Both the position numbers and the translations under genes were made by a program. Shown piece by piece: positions 33,651 through 45,861 of a stretch of 64,000 bases of DNA; the stretch's first letter is position 1, and each line of letters opens with the position of its first letter. The notes beneath the pieces are model-generated. The model did no database searches and had not been told where the DNA came from. It worked only from the letters and a program-made list of their open reading frames with translations. The DNA lies in NCBI RefSeq assembly GCF_963583255.1, contig NC_084806.1, forward strand, positions 18,208,317-18,272,316, written 5' to 3'. This stretch comes from Pyrus communis (lineage: Eukaryota > Streptophyta > Magnoliopsida > Rosales > Rosaceae).

Positions 33651-34390
33651 CACTAAAAAAAGTTTCAAAAAATGCTATTAAAACTCCTTTTTTTTTAGCA
33701 AAATTTACGCATAGAGTACACTTCTAATACTTAATTTTATATTGAAGCAACATTTTTTTAAACATTTCAAGGAAAGACAAAAGTTAATACATGTGAAAGA
33801 TGACATCATTCCTTTTTTTTTTTTCTCTGGATTTTAAGTTACGAAAATACCCTTTATAGTGGTAAAGTATTTTCACACTTCTATCTCATTCATCTTTTAT
33901 TCCCCTTCTATTCCATAAATATTGACCCGATTTCGCCTTCTCTCCCTTCTCTACTCATCTGATAGCCTATACCTACGTTTTAGCACCAGAAAATATTTTG
34001 AACAAATTTATTTTAAAATACCAAGAAATAAATAAATAAATAGCTTCATTATCATTAAGAAGAAGAACGCACAAAAAGAGTTATTGAAGCAAGTTGATAA
34101 CTGGGCTATTAATGTTGAGAAACTACAAGGGAGGAAGGAACTTCCCTACTGTTGTTGCTGTTGAACAATTTTATTCAGTGGATAAAATTGTTTTCATGTT
34201 TTTGGGTTGGGTATTAGTTGTTTTCATATTTTTATCTCTCCTCAATATTTTTAAAAACTAGTTGAGTTCCTTGAAATATAGTAAAAAAATTTGTCTCTAT
34301 ATGTAAAGCTCATTTTTTATAGAAGTTTTTATAGCATTTAACAAAAAAGGCTATCAATTGATGCTATAGAAACCTATTTTTTCAGTAGTG
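33651..34390. mobile_element. Non-autonomous CACTA element
   Basis: Left end CACTAAAAAAAGTTTC; right end on the minus strand CACTACTGAAAAAATAGG. Both are followed by related 'atgctat.aaaac' subterminal sequence. About 740 bp, no coding capacity. A 3-bp TSD is not clear (AAA / TGA). Confidence 0.6.
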
Positions 34391-35000
34391 TGACTGCTCA
34401 TGAGTTGCTTCGGCTACATGATAAAGGCGTGAACTTCAGTCATACTTTTCTGGTGAATGTTTCACCTGCTGTTGAGCCGGAAACCGTTCACGTTGGGTTC
34501 GAGCTGACATTGCTAGGGAAAACGGATTGAGAATCTCTTGCTTTGAATGACTTTTGAAGTCAGTGCCATATTGTATTTGTATAGAAGCCTCAGTCCAATG
34601 TCCATCACGCGATTGGAGCATTAGCAAGAGTAAGAGACTCATTGAACACCTATGGGTTTTAACCAAAACTTTCTAAGTTTGTTTGCCAGTTGCCGTCGAA
34701 TGTGTGTATATCACCGTACTTGCGTGCGTCTTGATGTTTTGCAGATGATATCTCATGCATTAAGCTAGAAACCCTTTGTCATAGATGTCAACCGTGTCAT
34801 TGTTTTTAAATGTAGTTTATGAATTTGGTTTAGTGACGCTCGGTCTCCACTTTATTGAAGATTTTGAGTTCAAATCTCATAGATGGGCTTTAGATGAAAG
34901 AAACCTGAAATTCAGCATGTACCTAATGTTGATAGGAGGTTTGGAGAAATGTTTAGTAAAACAAAAACAAATCCCACAAATTGAGCAGTTGACATTCCCA
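34391..35000 (+). pseudogene. SDE3-like tail fragment upstream of copy C
   Basis: Starts inside the exon 3 equivalent ('cttcggctacatgataaagg'), covers degraded motif II and III sequence with internal deletions (about 34400-34560), then the non-coding tail. The non-coding part is related to 19500-19898. No open frame. Confidence 0.75.
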
Positions 35001-35772
35001 CAGCAAGGAAGATGTGGCGTATTATTTCTTGATTTGTTGGACCCAATAAAATGGTTTCCAATATTATTTTTCTTATTTATAACGATGATTCTTTGATTAT
35101 CTTAGAAAAATCGTTCTTTGATTATCTCGAAATTAATCTCATACTTGATGAATAGAATTAATTTGTAATAAGGTATGGAAAGGCTAAAGAGATTTCAATT
35201 GATTTCCGTCTACAGTTAAATGGTACACATTCTCTTAAAACATTAAATTAGGAAATCACCCGTATTTTTACCACCTTAATGCCTAGAACCCAAAACTGAA
35301 AAGCAAATCTAACTTAAAATTCCACCACATTTTTAAAGGGACAACTCCTACAAAATCTCTATCAAAGGCACAGTTCAAGTATCTTCAATCCAAGCTTTCT
35401 CTAGTTCCCCTCCGATTAGCTTGAGGGGGTGTAAAGGGACAACTCATAGCCAACCGTATGTACAGCCATATTTCAGTTTGAAACTAATCTATGTGTTAGA
35501 GATTTAATCAAGTACAATTAGTCACTAAGCTTTATTAGAGAAATGTATAAATACAGAGTTAGCATTCCTTACACATTAAGAAACAAATAATACAAGGCTT
35601 CTTTCTTTACAATTTTCATCGTACCACTTGCTTTAATTGCATTTTAGGAGATAATATTGAATGGTATAATTACTACTTGCTTAATTCCTAGTCGTCGGGT
35701 CGTGAACAAGGCTTTTTAGTTCTTGAGTTGTAGTAGTTGCTGGATCATCGACCTTTGTAGGTAGAATCACTG
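35001..35772 (+). promoter_or_regulatory. Upstream region, TATA box and 5' UTR exon of copy C
   Basis: TATAAATA at 35546-35553. An uninterrupted leader of about 190 bases is followed by the donor AATCACTG|gtaagc at 35772/35773; the acceptor is at 36003. Unlike copy B, neither the MITE nor the tandem-repeat insertion is present, so this is the ancestral promoter arrangement. Confidence 0.6.
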
Positions 35773-36013
35773 GTAAGCTACTCATCCTTAGACTTTGATT
35801 ATCCTCTTTAACTATGAACATTTTGCATCTGTGATTTTATTCTCTCTAATCCTCTGCTTAAATTTCCAGTTTCTCAATAATCTGTGTACTTTGAAGCCAT
35901 AAGCTAATACTTTTGGTAGATCGAGTTTTTGTCTTTTTGTTCTTAGCCATAAGTGGTCTTGATCTTACAATTTTGATGTATTTCTATGTTTTTATCGCAT
36001 TAGGACAGATCGC

Positions 36014-38613
36014 ATGTCGATTTTTTGTGATCTGTTACGATGTCTTCTTTGCTATGATGATGAGCATGATAATGCTTATCATTCTCTCAGTCAATTTCCT
36101 GCGAAAACCGCTTCCAACAAGCGTGATTACTATTATGAAACTTCCCACAGAGACACTTTGCAACCCTTTATATCTTTTACACCAGCTGCATCACCCCTAA
36201 AACCGCCATCAACCCAATATAATCATGTCCTATCTCCCTTTAGTTCATCTTCATCGTCCCCTAACCCCAAGCCTCCGTCGTCTTTGTCCAAACCACCACA
36301 AGTTTCTTCAATCAATACATCTTCATTATCCCCTAAATCACGACAATCTTTTTCCTTTGATTCGTATTCAACATCCCTTAGAACCCCAACATATTCAACC
36401 AAGCTGCCCCAATCCACTTTTGTTAATTCATCTGAATCACCCCTAAAACCCCCAACACCTTCATTCAAACCGTCGCAATCTTTCTCTAGTTCTTCAGCTA
36501 GCCCTCCTATACTTTTGTCGTCATCATCAACATTTCATACTAAAACATCTAATAATGTCTCGTCCTCTAAGCCACCTCAGGCTTCATCTGGACCAAATTC
36601 ACCATCCCCAAAGCCTCCAACATCTTCTCCCAAACCATCTTCATCTTCCTCTACACCAACAGCTTCTTCCAAACCATCTTCCTCTTCCTCATTTACTTCA
36701 TCGTCTCCTAACCCTCCAATGTCTTCGTTTAAACCTCAGAAATCTTCTTCTCTCAATGCATCATCTAAGTTTTCTCCTAAACTATCTACATCCTCCTCTA
36801 ACCCACCTCAGGCATCTGCTTCGAAACCATGTCCATCTTCCTCTACTGGACCTCCCGTATCTTCCACAAAGCTCCGTCCAATGTTTCAGCCAGTTTTATC
36901 CCACGCCTCTTCAGATGTATTAGATCAGGTGGGAAAGAAAAGTTATGTATGGCTTGAGAAGGATTCATTACCTATATTCGCAATTCCTGACAATATGAAA
37001 GATTTGATCAAGAATGACATTGCGCCGAAAGTTCTAAACAAGCCCCTGTCTCCCGCTACTTATAAGGATTATTTCGCTGCTCTCTTATATGCTGAAGATT
37101 TCTACTATGAGGTACGCATGAATATTTGCCCTTTCGTAATGCCTTTTTCCTCTTGTTACTTACAAAAACTATGACCGATATCTAACCTATTACTTAAGAA
37201 AATTTTGCAAGATACGAGGAATTCTATCTGCTCATGAAGCTTCGTTAAGTTGTGTTCGTAGTACTCTACTGCTGGCATTGGTTGGTGTTGTGAATTACAG
37301 ATTGAATCATGCTTTTGTTTGAAACAGAAATGGACTCATTTCGATTTGGAGAATGTCACTGTAGAGTTGCAGAGAGCAGCAGTTTATAAAAAACCAGACA
37401 CGGAAGAGAAAACCTTTGTAGCATTTGATATGGCTTCTTTTCCTGAGAATCACCCATTCCTTTTGTCGAGAGACTTGGTCCATTTACGACCATCGGGGAC
37501 AAATGCTGATCCATTTCAGGTAAACTACGAGCACCGATGTATCAACATGCATTGGATTCTAAATGTGTATCTCGTTTCCTTTAATTATCCATCGAAATGA
37601 TCTTACCTGTTATACAGGGCTTTATATATCGTGTCGTCAAGAGCAGTGTTGTTTTAGTAGAATTTGAAGACGACTTTTATGTCCAACATTATTCGACCCG
37701 AAAATATGATGTCAGCTTCTCATTCAATAGAGTCTGTTTGAAAAGAGCTCATCAAGCTGTACAAAATGCATCGGATGCTTTGTTTAGGAACTTCATCTTT
37801 CCTGAGTCTGTTTTGCGTACGAACATTCCCACTGCACCAGCGCTGAAGTGCCCTGGTCATAAACTTGATGCCGATCAATTATCTGCAGTTCGCCATATTT
37901 TAAGCATTCGTGGCTCACCACCTTACCTATTGGTTGGCCAGCTGTGTGTTAAAAAGAGCGGTTCACCACCTTACCCATTGCTTGGCCAGCTCAGGGATGA
38001 AAAGACCCATTTTTGGCTATCGAGAACTGGGGTGGTGGTTAGTGAAGCAGTGCACCAGTTATGTCAAACTTCACACGGAAATAGGATCCTTGTATGTGCT
38101 CCTAGCAACCTCTGTTGTGATGAGCTTGTGAGAAGCTTGTTGAAATGGATTCCTAAGTCGGACATGTTTTGAGTGAATGCTGCATTCCGCGAGAAAGAGG
38201 AGGTACCTGATGACATCCTCCCGTCATGCCTTTACAAAGAGACTTACTTCTCTTGTCCTCCGATGGAGGAACTTTGCGAATTCAGAGTGATCTTCTCCAC
38301 TTTCATGAGTAGCTTTCGGCTGCATGATAAAGGCCTAACTGCTGGACATTTTAGTCATATTTTTCTGGTGGATGCTTCGTCTTCTATTGAGCCGGAAACA
38401 TTGGTGGCCTTGACTAGTTTCGCTGACAAAAATACTAGTGTTATAGTTACCGGTGAAGCAGAAAACCGATCGCGTTGGGTTCGAGCTGACATGGCTAGGA
38501 AAAAGGGACCGAAGATTTCCCTGTTTGAAAGACTTTCCAAGTCAGTGCCATATTGTGTAGAAGCCTTAGTTCAATGTTCATCACACAATTGGAGCATTAT
38601 CAAGAGTAAGTAA
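36014..38613 (+). pseudogene. SDE3-like copy C, interrupted by one nonsense codon
   Basis: Exons 36014-37111, 37328-37519 and 37618-38172 would give 614 aa ending ..KSDMF. The stop TGA (38170-38172) replaces CGA of copy B, a C-to-T change at a CpG. Beyond it the frame stays open to 38613, through the VDASS and 'GEAENR' versions of motifs II and III, so the break looks recent. The Walker A position carries a tandem 48-bp duplication (37915-37962 and 37963-38010), each unit encoding 'SPPY.L.GQL'. The N-terminus (MSIFCDLLRCLLCYDD) and Ser/Pro-rich region match copy B. It could still make a truncated protein. Confidence 0.85.
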
Positions 38614-38697
38614 GACTCACTGAACACCTGCAGGCAACTCTCTGAGTTTGTTCGTCGGTTGCCATCGAATACGTACTCGTATGTTATGCTATTCGAA

Positions 38698-38743
<46 letters not shown>

Positions 38744-39054
38744 CGTACTTACGCTCATCTGGATGTTCTGCGGATGATTGCTCAGTACGTGTATTTTATA
38801 TTATTCAAGTGTGTATGTATATACTAGCGTACTTGCGCTCATTTAGATGTTCTGCGGATGATTTCTTACGCAGTAAGAAGCTTAAAACCATTTTCTTATA
38901 TGTCCTCGGTTTCTGAGTGTGGTCTATGAGATAGGAAAAGTCGATGGTACTCCAAAGTATCCGATACACCACCAGATATTTTAACCCCTCCCCAGATAAT
39001 CCAAAGATAGAACAAAAACCATCAACCCCATGCTGTAGGAGACGAATGCTTCAA
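38614..39054 (+). other. 3' flank of copy C
   Basis: Homologous to the 3' flanks of A and B. A (TG)n run of about 40 bases sits at 38700-38740, much longer than in B. A partial duplication of the flank follows ('ttatattattcaagtgtgta', about 38795). Confidence 0.7.
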
Positions 39055-39276
39055 TCATGCTCGCGTGGTCGACCCAGCTTCATCTGAGATGCTTTTACTT
39101 ATCGTTTTGAAGGGCAACCCAGCTTCAGAAAACTGATTCAGTTTCGAGTTTAATGGTGGGAATGCAGCAGAAATGTAAGTGGCTGTGAAAGCAGACAAGT
39201 CTAATGAATAGCAAAGCAGTTGTAGGATTCCATCAGTCGGAGAAGGAGGCCAGAGTGGATTAAATATTTTCACCAT
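39055..39276 (-). other. Second copy of the conserved minus-strand segment
   Basis: Encodes the same LCYSLDLSAFTATYISAAF peptide as 27242-27484, then diverges after a deletion. Lies just beyond the 3' end of the TCP gene. It marks the right limit of the duplicated unit. Confidence 0.25.
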
Positions 39277-39734
39277 AAAAATTCAAATTCTGGAAAGCCC
39301 CTTCCAGTTACAACTTACAACAGCAAAACCCCCCGCTAAAACCCTAATTCTTCTGCTCTTCTTCTTCATGCTCTCTCCTCACTCCTCAGTCTCCTCCTCC
39401 TCCAACAAACCCCCCCAAATCCCAAATCCCAAATCCTACAAACAATTTGAACCCCTAAGAAAAACCCTAATTTGAATTGCACTGATACATTGCTTAAAAT
39501 TCACAGATTTGCACAAACCCTTATTCTTCTTCTTGTTCCAGGCTCCAGCCATCCAAAGCCGGTTAAATTCTAACCTTAAAAATCCCACTACAAAGAAATT
39601 TCTTAAAATTAAACAACTCCAACAACAACCCAAAAATAGCAAAACAGAGACATACACATATTTATATATACCAACAAAACACACCACCACCACCCACCGC
39701 CAACCGACCCAACTCCAACCGAATTCCATTTTTT

Positions 39735-40565
39735 TCAGCGCCGGTCGTCTTCTCTCTGACCCGAATTGCCGTGCCCACCAGACAATGAAGCCAACAAGTT
39801 GAGATGTCCTGGAAGGTAATTTCCTACTCTGGCCGCCGACGCCTCGCCCATCGGCTGCTGCTGCAAGAACAGCGAATGCTGCTGCTGCTGCTGCTGGGAC
39901 ACCGCTGACTGGTCCATCAGCTCCGGGGGCGGCGTCGCGGCGAAGCTCCATACCTGCCCGAAGTGCGGGGCCCAGAACCCGCCGGGTCCCCCTGCGGTGG
40001 GGCCCAGCATGGAGGCCATGGAGTGCCCGACCACCGACACAGCTCCGTCGTTGTTGGCGTGGTGGTCGGAGGGGTTCTTGGTGGCGGAGGCGTCGTGGTT
40101 GTGGTTGGTGTCGTGGTCGTCGAGGGGACCCCGGACGCGCTTGCCGAGGATGAAGGGGGTGGGGCCCAGGTGTTGGGGCTTGTGGTCGGAGGAGGGGGCG
40201 GAGGAGGAGGTGTTGCCGCCGCGGAGGGAGACGGAGACAGTAGAGAAGGAGGCGGGAGTGGTTCCGGTGCCGGTGGCGGCGATGATGGAGGGCTCGGCCT
40301 GGCGGAGGAGCCACTCGATGGTCTGGCCGTCGGACTTGTGGCCGAGCTCCCGTGTGAGCTGGAAGACACGTGCGGCGCAGATGATAGGCATGCGGATGCG
40401 GCGGCCTCGTCCATCGACCTTGCTGTGTCGGTCCTTAGAAGGGGGCTTCTTGACGGCTAAGACGCCGTTACTTGACGGCCTTTGCGAGGTCTGCTCGACC
40501 ATAGCTCCTCCGCCGCCGCCGCCGCCGTTAGTGAGCTCGTTATTAGGGTCCTCGGAATTTGACAT
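39735..40565 (-). CDS. TCP7/TCP21-like: Class I TCP transcription factor, TCP7/TCP21 type (276 aa)
   Basis: Single-exon gene. The TCP basic helix-loop-helix domain spans residues about 44-100, with [17 protein letters not shown] as the DNA-binding basic region and [13 protein letters not shown] in helix [11 protein letters not shown] and [19 protein letters not shown] match the TCP7/TCP21 branch rather than TCP14/15. The N-terminus has a Gly run (14-20) and MVEQTS; the C-terminus has two Gln runs (CAG repeats near 39875-39900). Length is normal for the class. Class I TCPs bind GTGGGNCC-type sites in the nucleus and act in growth, cell division and, for TCP21, clock control (family knowledge). 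The coding region is GC-rich, unlike its flanks. A TATA box lies about 180 bp upstream of the ATG. A Copia element begins about 280 bp upstream of the ATG. Confidence 0.93.
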   Translation of the reverse strand: MSNSEDPNNELTNGGGGGGGAMVEQTSQRPSSNGVLAVKKPPSKDRHSKVDGRGRRIRMPIICAARVFQLTRELGHKSDGQTIEWLLRQAEPSIIAATGTGTTPASFSTVSVSLRGGNTSSSAPSSDHKPQHLGPTPFILGKRVRGPLDDHDTNHNHDASATKNPSDHHANNDGAVSVVGHSMASMLGPTAGGPGGFWAPHFGQVWSFAATPPPELMDQSAVSQQQQQQHSLFLQQQPMGEASAARVGNYLPGHLNLLASLSGGHGNSGQREDDRR

Positions 40566-40845
40566 GGGAAGGAATTGTAGGAGCTGTTAAACTTGTAGAG
40601 AAAGAGAGAGAGGGTTGAGTGGTGGTGGTTTGGGGGAGACGAGGGAGGTGGGCTGGGCTGAGGGAAACACAGCTCACTCTAATGATTGAGCTTCCAGACA
40701 GGGGCTGGTGGAGACAGAGGAAGCCACATGGGGTGGTGGCCCCCACTTATATACAAATACTCTTCCCCTTCACAGCTCTTCCCTCACTGTGGGAAACACG
40801 CGCAACCCCCAATCCCAAAATTAATAAATTAAAATTTCAAATAAC
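40566..40845 (-). promoter_or_regulatory. TCP gene 5' UTR and core promoter
   Basis: On the minus strand TATATAA is at 40753-40747. The leader contains a CT-rich run (40598-40612). Only about 95 bp of original upstream DNA remain between the TATA box and the Copia LTR at 40846. Confidence 0.65.
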
Positions 40846-41215
40846 TGTTGTAAAATCGACAGTGTGTGTGCAGTGGAATAAGACACAAAATTTACGAGGT
40901 TCCTCTACAGTCAGTGTGACTGGAGTACGTCCTCGGGCAGCAGTAGTGCTTTCATTATAATTTGGAATAATAAGAGTACAAAGATAACTCTATTTATTCT
41001 CTCCTCTCCTCTTCCTCTCTTTCTTTCTCTGCTCTTTTTCTTTTTTCTCTTTTTATCTTTTCTGTTACATGAAAACATATGGAGTGCTCTATTTATAGAG
41101 CAACTCCATATTGATGCATTAACTGCATGTTGAAATTTGTAACGCGTCTTCTGACAGCACAATTCATTTTCCACTTTCATTTTCTACAAATGGAACTGTG
41201 GGCATTCATTGCCCA
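40846..41215 (-). repeat. Copia LTR (3' LTR in element orientation)
   Basis: On the plus strand it runs from TGTTGTAAAATC to CATTGCCCA. It contains a TATA-like 'tatttatagagc' on the plus strand (41092-41103) and a long pyrimidine tract (40998-41055). Confidence 0.92.
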
Positions 41216-42489
41216 TGAGACTTTTCAACACTCCCCCTTGGATGCCCACATATCAACATGAGTTGCCTCGTTAAGATCTCGATCTATTTTTGGATGCTCC
41301 CCCTTGATGAGTATCTCCCCCTGATTTCAAATTATTTAGGCTGATCATTCATCCTGCTGCTTTAGTCTTTTAGCGGTGATAGTTGCCGAATAAGGTGTTT
41401 CACTTGTTGTTAACTTTCCACATACTTGTTCTTGAACTGGGTTGGAGGGCCTTCTGCTAGACTTCCTCCAAAGGTCTGAATTTACCTATTTTATCTGGAG
41501 CTGAATTTGATTCAAGGGTGGTGGACACTTAATCTTGAATCGGACTTGTGATTTCTTCAAAGGCCGTCTAGGCTTGATCTTGAATGAAATTGAACCATGA
41601 GGAGCTGCATGTGACAAGTGATCTTAGACTTTGTCGGGGATGAACTGACATGTGTTTGTTGTGGTTGTCTCCACATGCTTCAATGTATCATTTTCACTTA
41701 CCGTACTTGCTCAACTTGCAGAAGTGGTATTTTCCTTATGCAGGTTTGGCATCTTCTCGTGTAGTATTTGTCCTCTGATACAGGAGTGGGATGCAAACCT
41801 GGTATTTGAATGGACCATCACTTCTTGGTGGCAACGCAAGTTTGAGTGGAGGTTCCGACATATTGCTTTCTTTATCCTTGTCTTGGCAGGTAAGAACAAG
41901 GACAAAGGAAAGGACAGGGAGATTGCATGATATGAGATACTCTTGCTCTCATCCCTGATGATATGCGATACTCTTACTCTGGTGTGACTTGTTTGTAGAT
42001 GTATTTTCAGAGAGAAAGAAAACTGAGTATTTCGAGATACTTTGTGAAAGATGCATTCTCGGAGATGAGGAAGAGTTAAATATTTTTCAGTTCTGCCTTG
42101 CCATGGAGGACAGAGGTTGACATATATATGGATTTCCCAATAGCAGGTAGTAGTGCTGTGCCTTTACTCTTATCAGCAACTGTGGTGTAATTAGAACAGT
42201 AAGATTCACGCGTTTTCAACTTTATCAGAGATCTTTGACAAAGTTGCACGTGATATCCAAGAGCTGAGATTGCGTCTGAGAAAATGTTGACAGACATCAT
42301 GCAGAGAAATCCGGCTTTTGAAATTTGAAAATCGGTGTCTCTTCGATTTTTGAATAAGTGGTCCTGTTACCCCTCCTTTTATAGAGATATCAATTTTTGT
42401 TCAGAAACACTTAGAAAATTGTTGCCTGCTGAAATTTCCCTTTCTTGCACTTCTGAGATTTTATCTGACTTCCTTCATCATTTTTGAAA

Positions 42490-42999
42490 ATGGCTTGCCC
42501 ATCTAACATTTGCTTAGATTTGAGTCTCAGGATTGATACAGACGAGCAGCGTCAGGATAACATATGGCGCCCGTCCTTCTCATCTTCTAATGGTCATCTT
42601 ACGGTTGGGGACTCTGTGATGAAGGATAACATAACTGCTACAGTGGTAGCCAGGAATCTTCTCACTCCAAAGGACAACAGAATCCTTTCAAACCGGTCTG
42701 ATGAGGCAGCCGTTCAAGACTCATTGGCTCTCAGTGTTCAATGTGCGGGCTCTGTATCCAATATGGGCCAGCGCTTACTTGCTCGAACTCACCAAGTTGA
42801 ATCATTAATGGCTGAGGTGGCAAGTCTTAAACAAGAGATTAGAGGGCTTAAGCATGAGAATAAAGTGTTACACATGCTTGCAAATAATTACTCTACGAGC
42901 ATGAAAAGAAAACTCGACCAGCTACTGGAATCCGAAGGTCGGACTCAAAATGACAATCGGGGGTTCGAGTCTTTATTCCAAAGACATCCATTGTCTTAG
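42490..42999 (+). CDS. Antisense additional ORF of the Copia element, coiled-coil protein (169 aa)
   Basis: Runs opposite to the element, between the pol remnant and the 3' LTR. The ATG at 42490 is chosen. Residues about 105-140 form a heptad-like coiled coil (VESLMAEVASLKQEIRGLKH). The N-terminal half includes 'LALSVQCAGSVSNM'. A similar protein occurs as a repeat-associated ORF in other plant genomes (recollection, not searched). An AATAAA signal at 43207-43212 is suitably placed for its own 3' end. Function unknown. Confidence 0.6.
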   Translation: MACPSNICLDLSLRIDTDEQRQDNIWRPSFSSSNGHLTVGDSVMKDNITATVVARNLLTPKDNRILSNRSDEAAVQDSLALSVQCAGSVSNMGQRLLARTHQVESLMAEVASLKQEIRGLKHENKVLHMLANNYSTSMKRKLDQLLESEGRTQNDNRGFESLFQRHPLS

Positions 43000-43230
43000 C
43001 TGTCTGGAGTTCTACCAAGTATTGAGACTCCAAATAATCAACTTCTGGTGTCTTCCCCTTCTGGGGTACTTCCGAGTACTGAGGCTTCACATGAGCAACC
43101 TTTGTAAAGGATCCCTCCTATTTGTTTGTTTTAACTCATGTGTATGTAATTTCTCGGAGATATTAATATATAAGCTTTATTTCATTCAGTGTATTGTGTT
43201 AAATACAATAAAGCATATATTTCACTAAGA

Positions 43231-44282
43231 TGTGGTACTTCTGGACCAAATATCAATTTATCTTTACCCCTCGCGAAGATAAATGATCATTCTTAGTGTA
43301 TTAATTATTTGAGTATTCAACTCATAATCTTCAATCCATATGATTCTTTAATGTCGTAAACATCATGGATAAGATTCGTGTTGGCATATTGTTCGATTCT
43401 GCAGTTCGAGACAATATTTCTCTCAACACTTTATAATCTTTCTTGACTCTTCAGGAGTCCCAATTCAATATCATCAACTCTTGCAAGAGATTTTAGTATG
43501 TTGCAACAATACCATAATGGAAGTACTCACTAAGGCAATTTATACCATTCATTGGTATTGAGTACATATTTCATGCTTTACCCTTCCGGGGCTTTCTTCA
43601 AGCAATTTGAATCCTTCAGGGATTTTCTACATTTCATGACACATTTTCCTCTAGAATTTATACAGAGCAATTTGCTTCCATGTATATTTGAAGGATTTAT
43701 TTATGGAGATATTATGTGGGCGACTCATAACCCTTCATATATAATTCTCCATTCATATGAACTCGTTTCCAACCCTGTGTCTTATCATATGAGTGTATTT
43801 CACGGTATTACAAATGCCCATATGTAACCTTCTAGGTTCAACATCTTTTGGCTATTTGTATTGTATCCAAGTATATAGGTCTATTTTTCTACGTTCTTAC
43901 AAAATTATAATGGAATTTGCCTTTCTCCATCTTTAGCCCATAATTTTGTTGATGGAAAAAAAACGGGACTCAATATCACCACAGCTCATTGATGAATTTA
44001 ATAGCTACTGGTAAAAACCAAAATTACCATTGGTTATCATCAATCTGTGATCCCACATTCTCATGTGCATGCGCATGCATAAAAGTTTTTCATTTCTTTT
44101 GGGATATCCATTGCCTCTTCAAGGGCATTACACTATCTCTTCCAGGATAGTTATAATTTAGAGAATGCGGATCATAACCTCCTTTTGAGCGTTATAGAGC
44201 TTGGATTTTAATCTTCACTTCGGGAGTTGAGTCATTAGAACCTATACGTCTATCATGCTTCATGCATGAGACATCAATACTC
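43231..44282 (-). other. Decayed pol region of the Copia element
   Basis: This is where RT and RNase H should lie on the minus strand, but only the leader is recognisable ('HENVGSQIDD' near 44050). The remainder has many stops in all frames and appears deleted or replaced. Confidence 0.5.
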
Positions 44283-45228
44283 TCATGTCTGCGGATTGAC
44301 CTTTCCGGGACAAGTATCCTTGCAACAACTGTCATGCTTCTGGCATGCGACAGTTATGCAATAGTTCAGTAGTGCCATATTTTTCTTCTTTCGAAGGACT
44401 GAACCTTTTGAGTCTGAGGGTCTGCCACGCTTCAGGCGTGCAACAGATAAATCATTTGCTGCCATATTATTTTGTCCAACAGGGACATTAATTCTTGTAG
44501 GCACATTTGCAGCAAGTATATGTGATTTCATCACTTTCGTTGCATCATTAAATGCATCATTCAATTATTCTCACTTCGTTTGTATATTGATTGCTTCATG
44601 AATCAGAATAAGACAAATTCTCTTCGTTCTTCTGGAACGGTTTTTTCTTATCATTCTTCTGGAATGATATTTGTTCATCGTTCTTCTAAAACGAAGTTAT
44701 TTTCTCCCCCTAACGGCGGGAAAATTGTCTTATCAAAATGACAGTCCGCAAACCACGCGGTAAATATATCCCCAGTCAAGGGTTTTAAATATTGAATGAT
44801 AGATGATGTCCAACATCAATGCCTAATCCGCAATGATGCTTCATTTCAGTATGTTGTGGCAGTGCAATAGGCACATAGATAACACAACCAAAAACTCGTA
44901 AATGTATAATGTTTGGCTGGTTCCCAAACACGAGTTGTACTAAGAAGTATTGATGGTTATCAACAGGTCTCAACCAAATCAATAATGTATCATGTAAAAT
45001 GACATGTACCCATGTAAAAACTGGCAATTTTATTTTCATCAGCAGAACGCGGGTAATCAATTTCATCCGCTTAATAAATGCTTCTGCTAAACCATTTTTG
45101 AGGATGGACATAAGGAACTTCTGGTCCTTATTTAATAGTCTGCAGACTGAGACTCTTATGACTTTTATTGCAATTAAGTTGAGGCACTGCGGCACTTCAA
45201 ACTTAAGGTACTTATCAAGGAACTTCAT
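44283..45228 (-). pseudogene. Copia integrase C-terminal region and RT leader, broken
   Basis: Minus-strand 45228-44785 includes NGLAEAFIKRMKLI (the catalytic Glu helix in Copia integrases) and 'LVFGNQPNIIHLRVFGCVIY' of the C-terminal segment. 44564-44283 carries 'ANVPTRINVPVGQN' and RLKRGRPSDSKGS, the usual linker before RT in this lineage. A frameshift separates them. The integrase Asp residues are not found upstream. Confidence 0.8.
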
Positions 45229-45742
45229 GTCCTGATCTTTTTGTTTGATGGAACTTCAGGTCCAATCATTTTTATTTGATGAGGATCAAGAAATTGCAGG
45301 TTCTGATCTGATAAAGGAACTTCGGGTCCAGTATGTACTCATCGTAACAAAAAGAAGTACAATAAATAAATTAAAGCAATAGGCGGTAATTCCAGCCATA
45401 ATGAATAAATTGCATTTAAGTAAATAAAGCTTGTGACAATGGCTTTAATTTAGCACCATTCACATAAATCAAAACTTAAAGCAGTAGGCGGTAAAACCGT
45501 CCATGATAAATAAATTGCTTTAAAGGAAATAGAACTTGTGAAAGGGTTTTAAACCAACACCAATTCACATAAATAACAAGAAGTATCATACCTCCTTTTA
45601 TTTATTATTTTTCTTTCTTTTTGTCAGCACTTATTCAAACCTTACTTTTCTTATTTCTGTAGCATGGTGCCATGCACCAACAGAAACCATTTATGTCATT
45701 TTGACTAAATGGTGTCATGCACCATTCTGCACCATTCAAATC

Positions 45743-45782
<40 letters not shown>

Positions 45783-45861
45783 TTAGGTTGCAGTCAACAT
45801 CTCCCTTTTTTTTTCTTCTCTGTCTCTGCCAATCTCGAAACGCAGAACCTGCTGGGTAGTT
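45229..45861. other. Copia internal non-coding region
   Basis: Short degenerate repeats of 'ggaacttc.ggtcc' (45250-45320) and two related blocks with 'gcaataggcggtaa/gcagtaggcggtaa' (45380 and 45480). A (TA)n run is at 45747-45778. No gag seen. Confidence 0.5.

Noticed and set aside
39963..40590. Long open frames on the plus strand opposite the TCP gene (165 and 197 codons) and in its other minus frames
   Set aside because: They exist only because the TCP coding region is GC-rich. They show low-complexity Gly/Val or Pro/Arg composition and no domain, while the TCP frame carries the conserved domain.
40911..41180. 89-codon minus-strand frame repeated at 46437-46706
   Set aside because: Lies wholly within the Copia LTRs and is duplicated with them; Lys/Arg-rich part is the purine tract.
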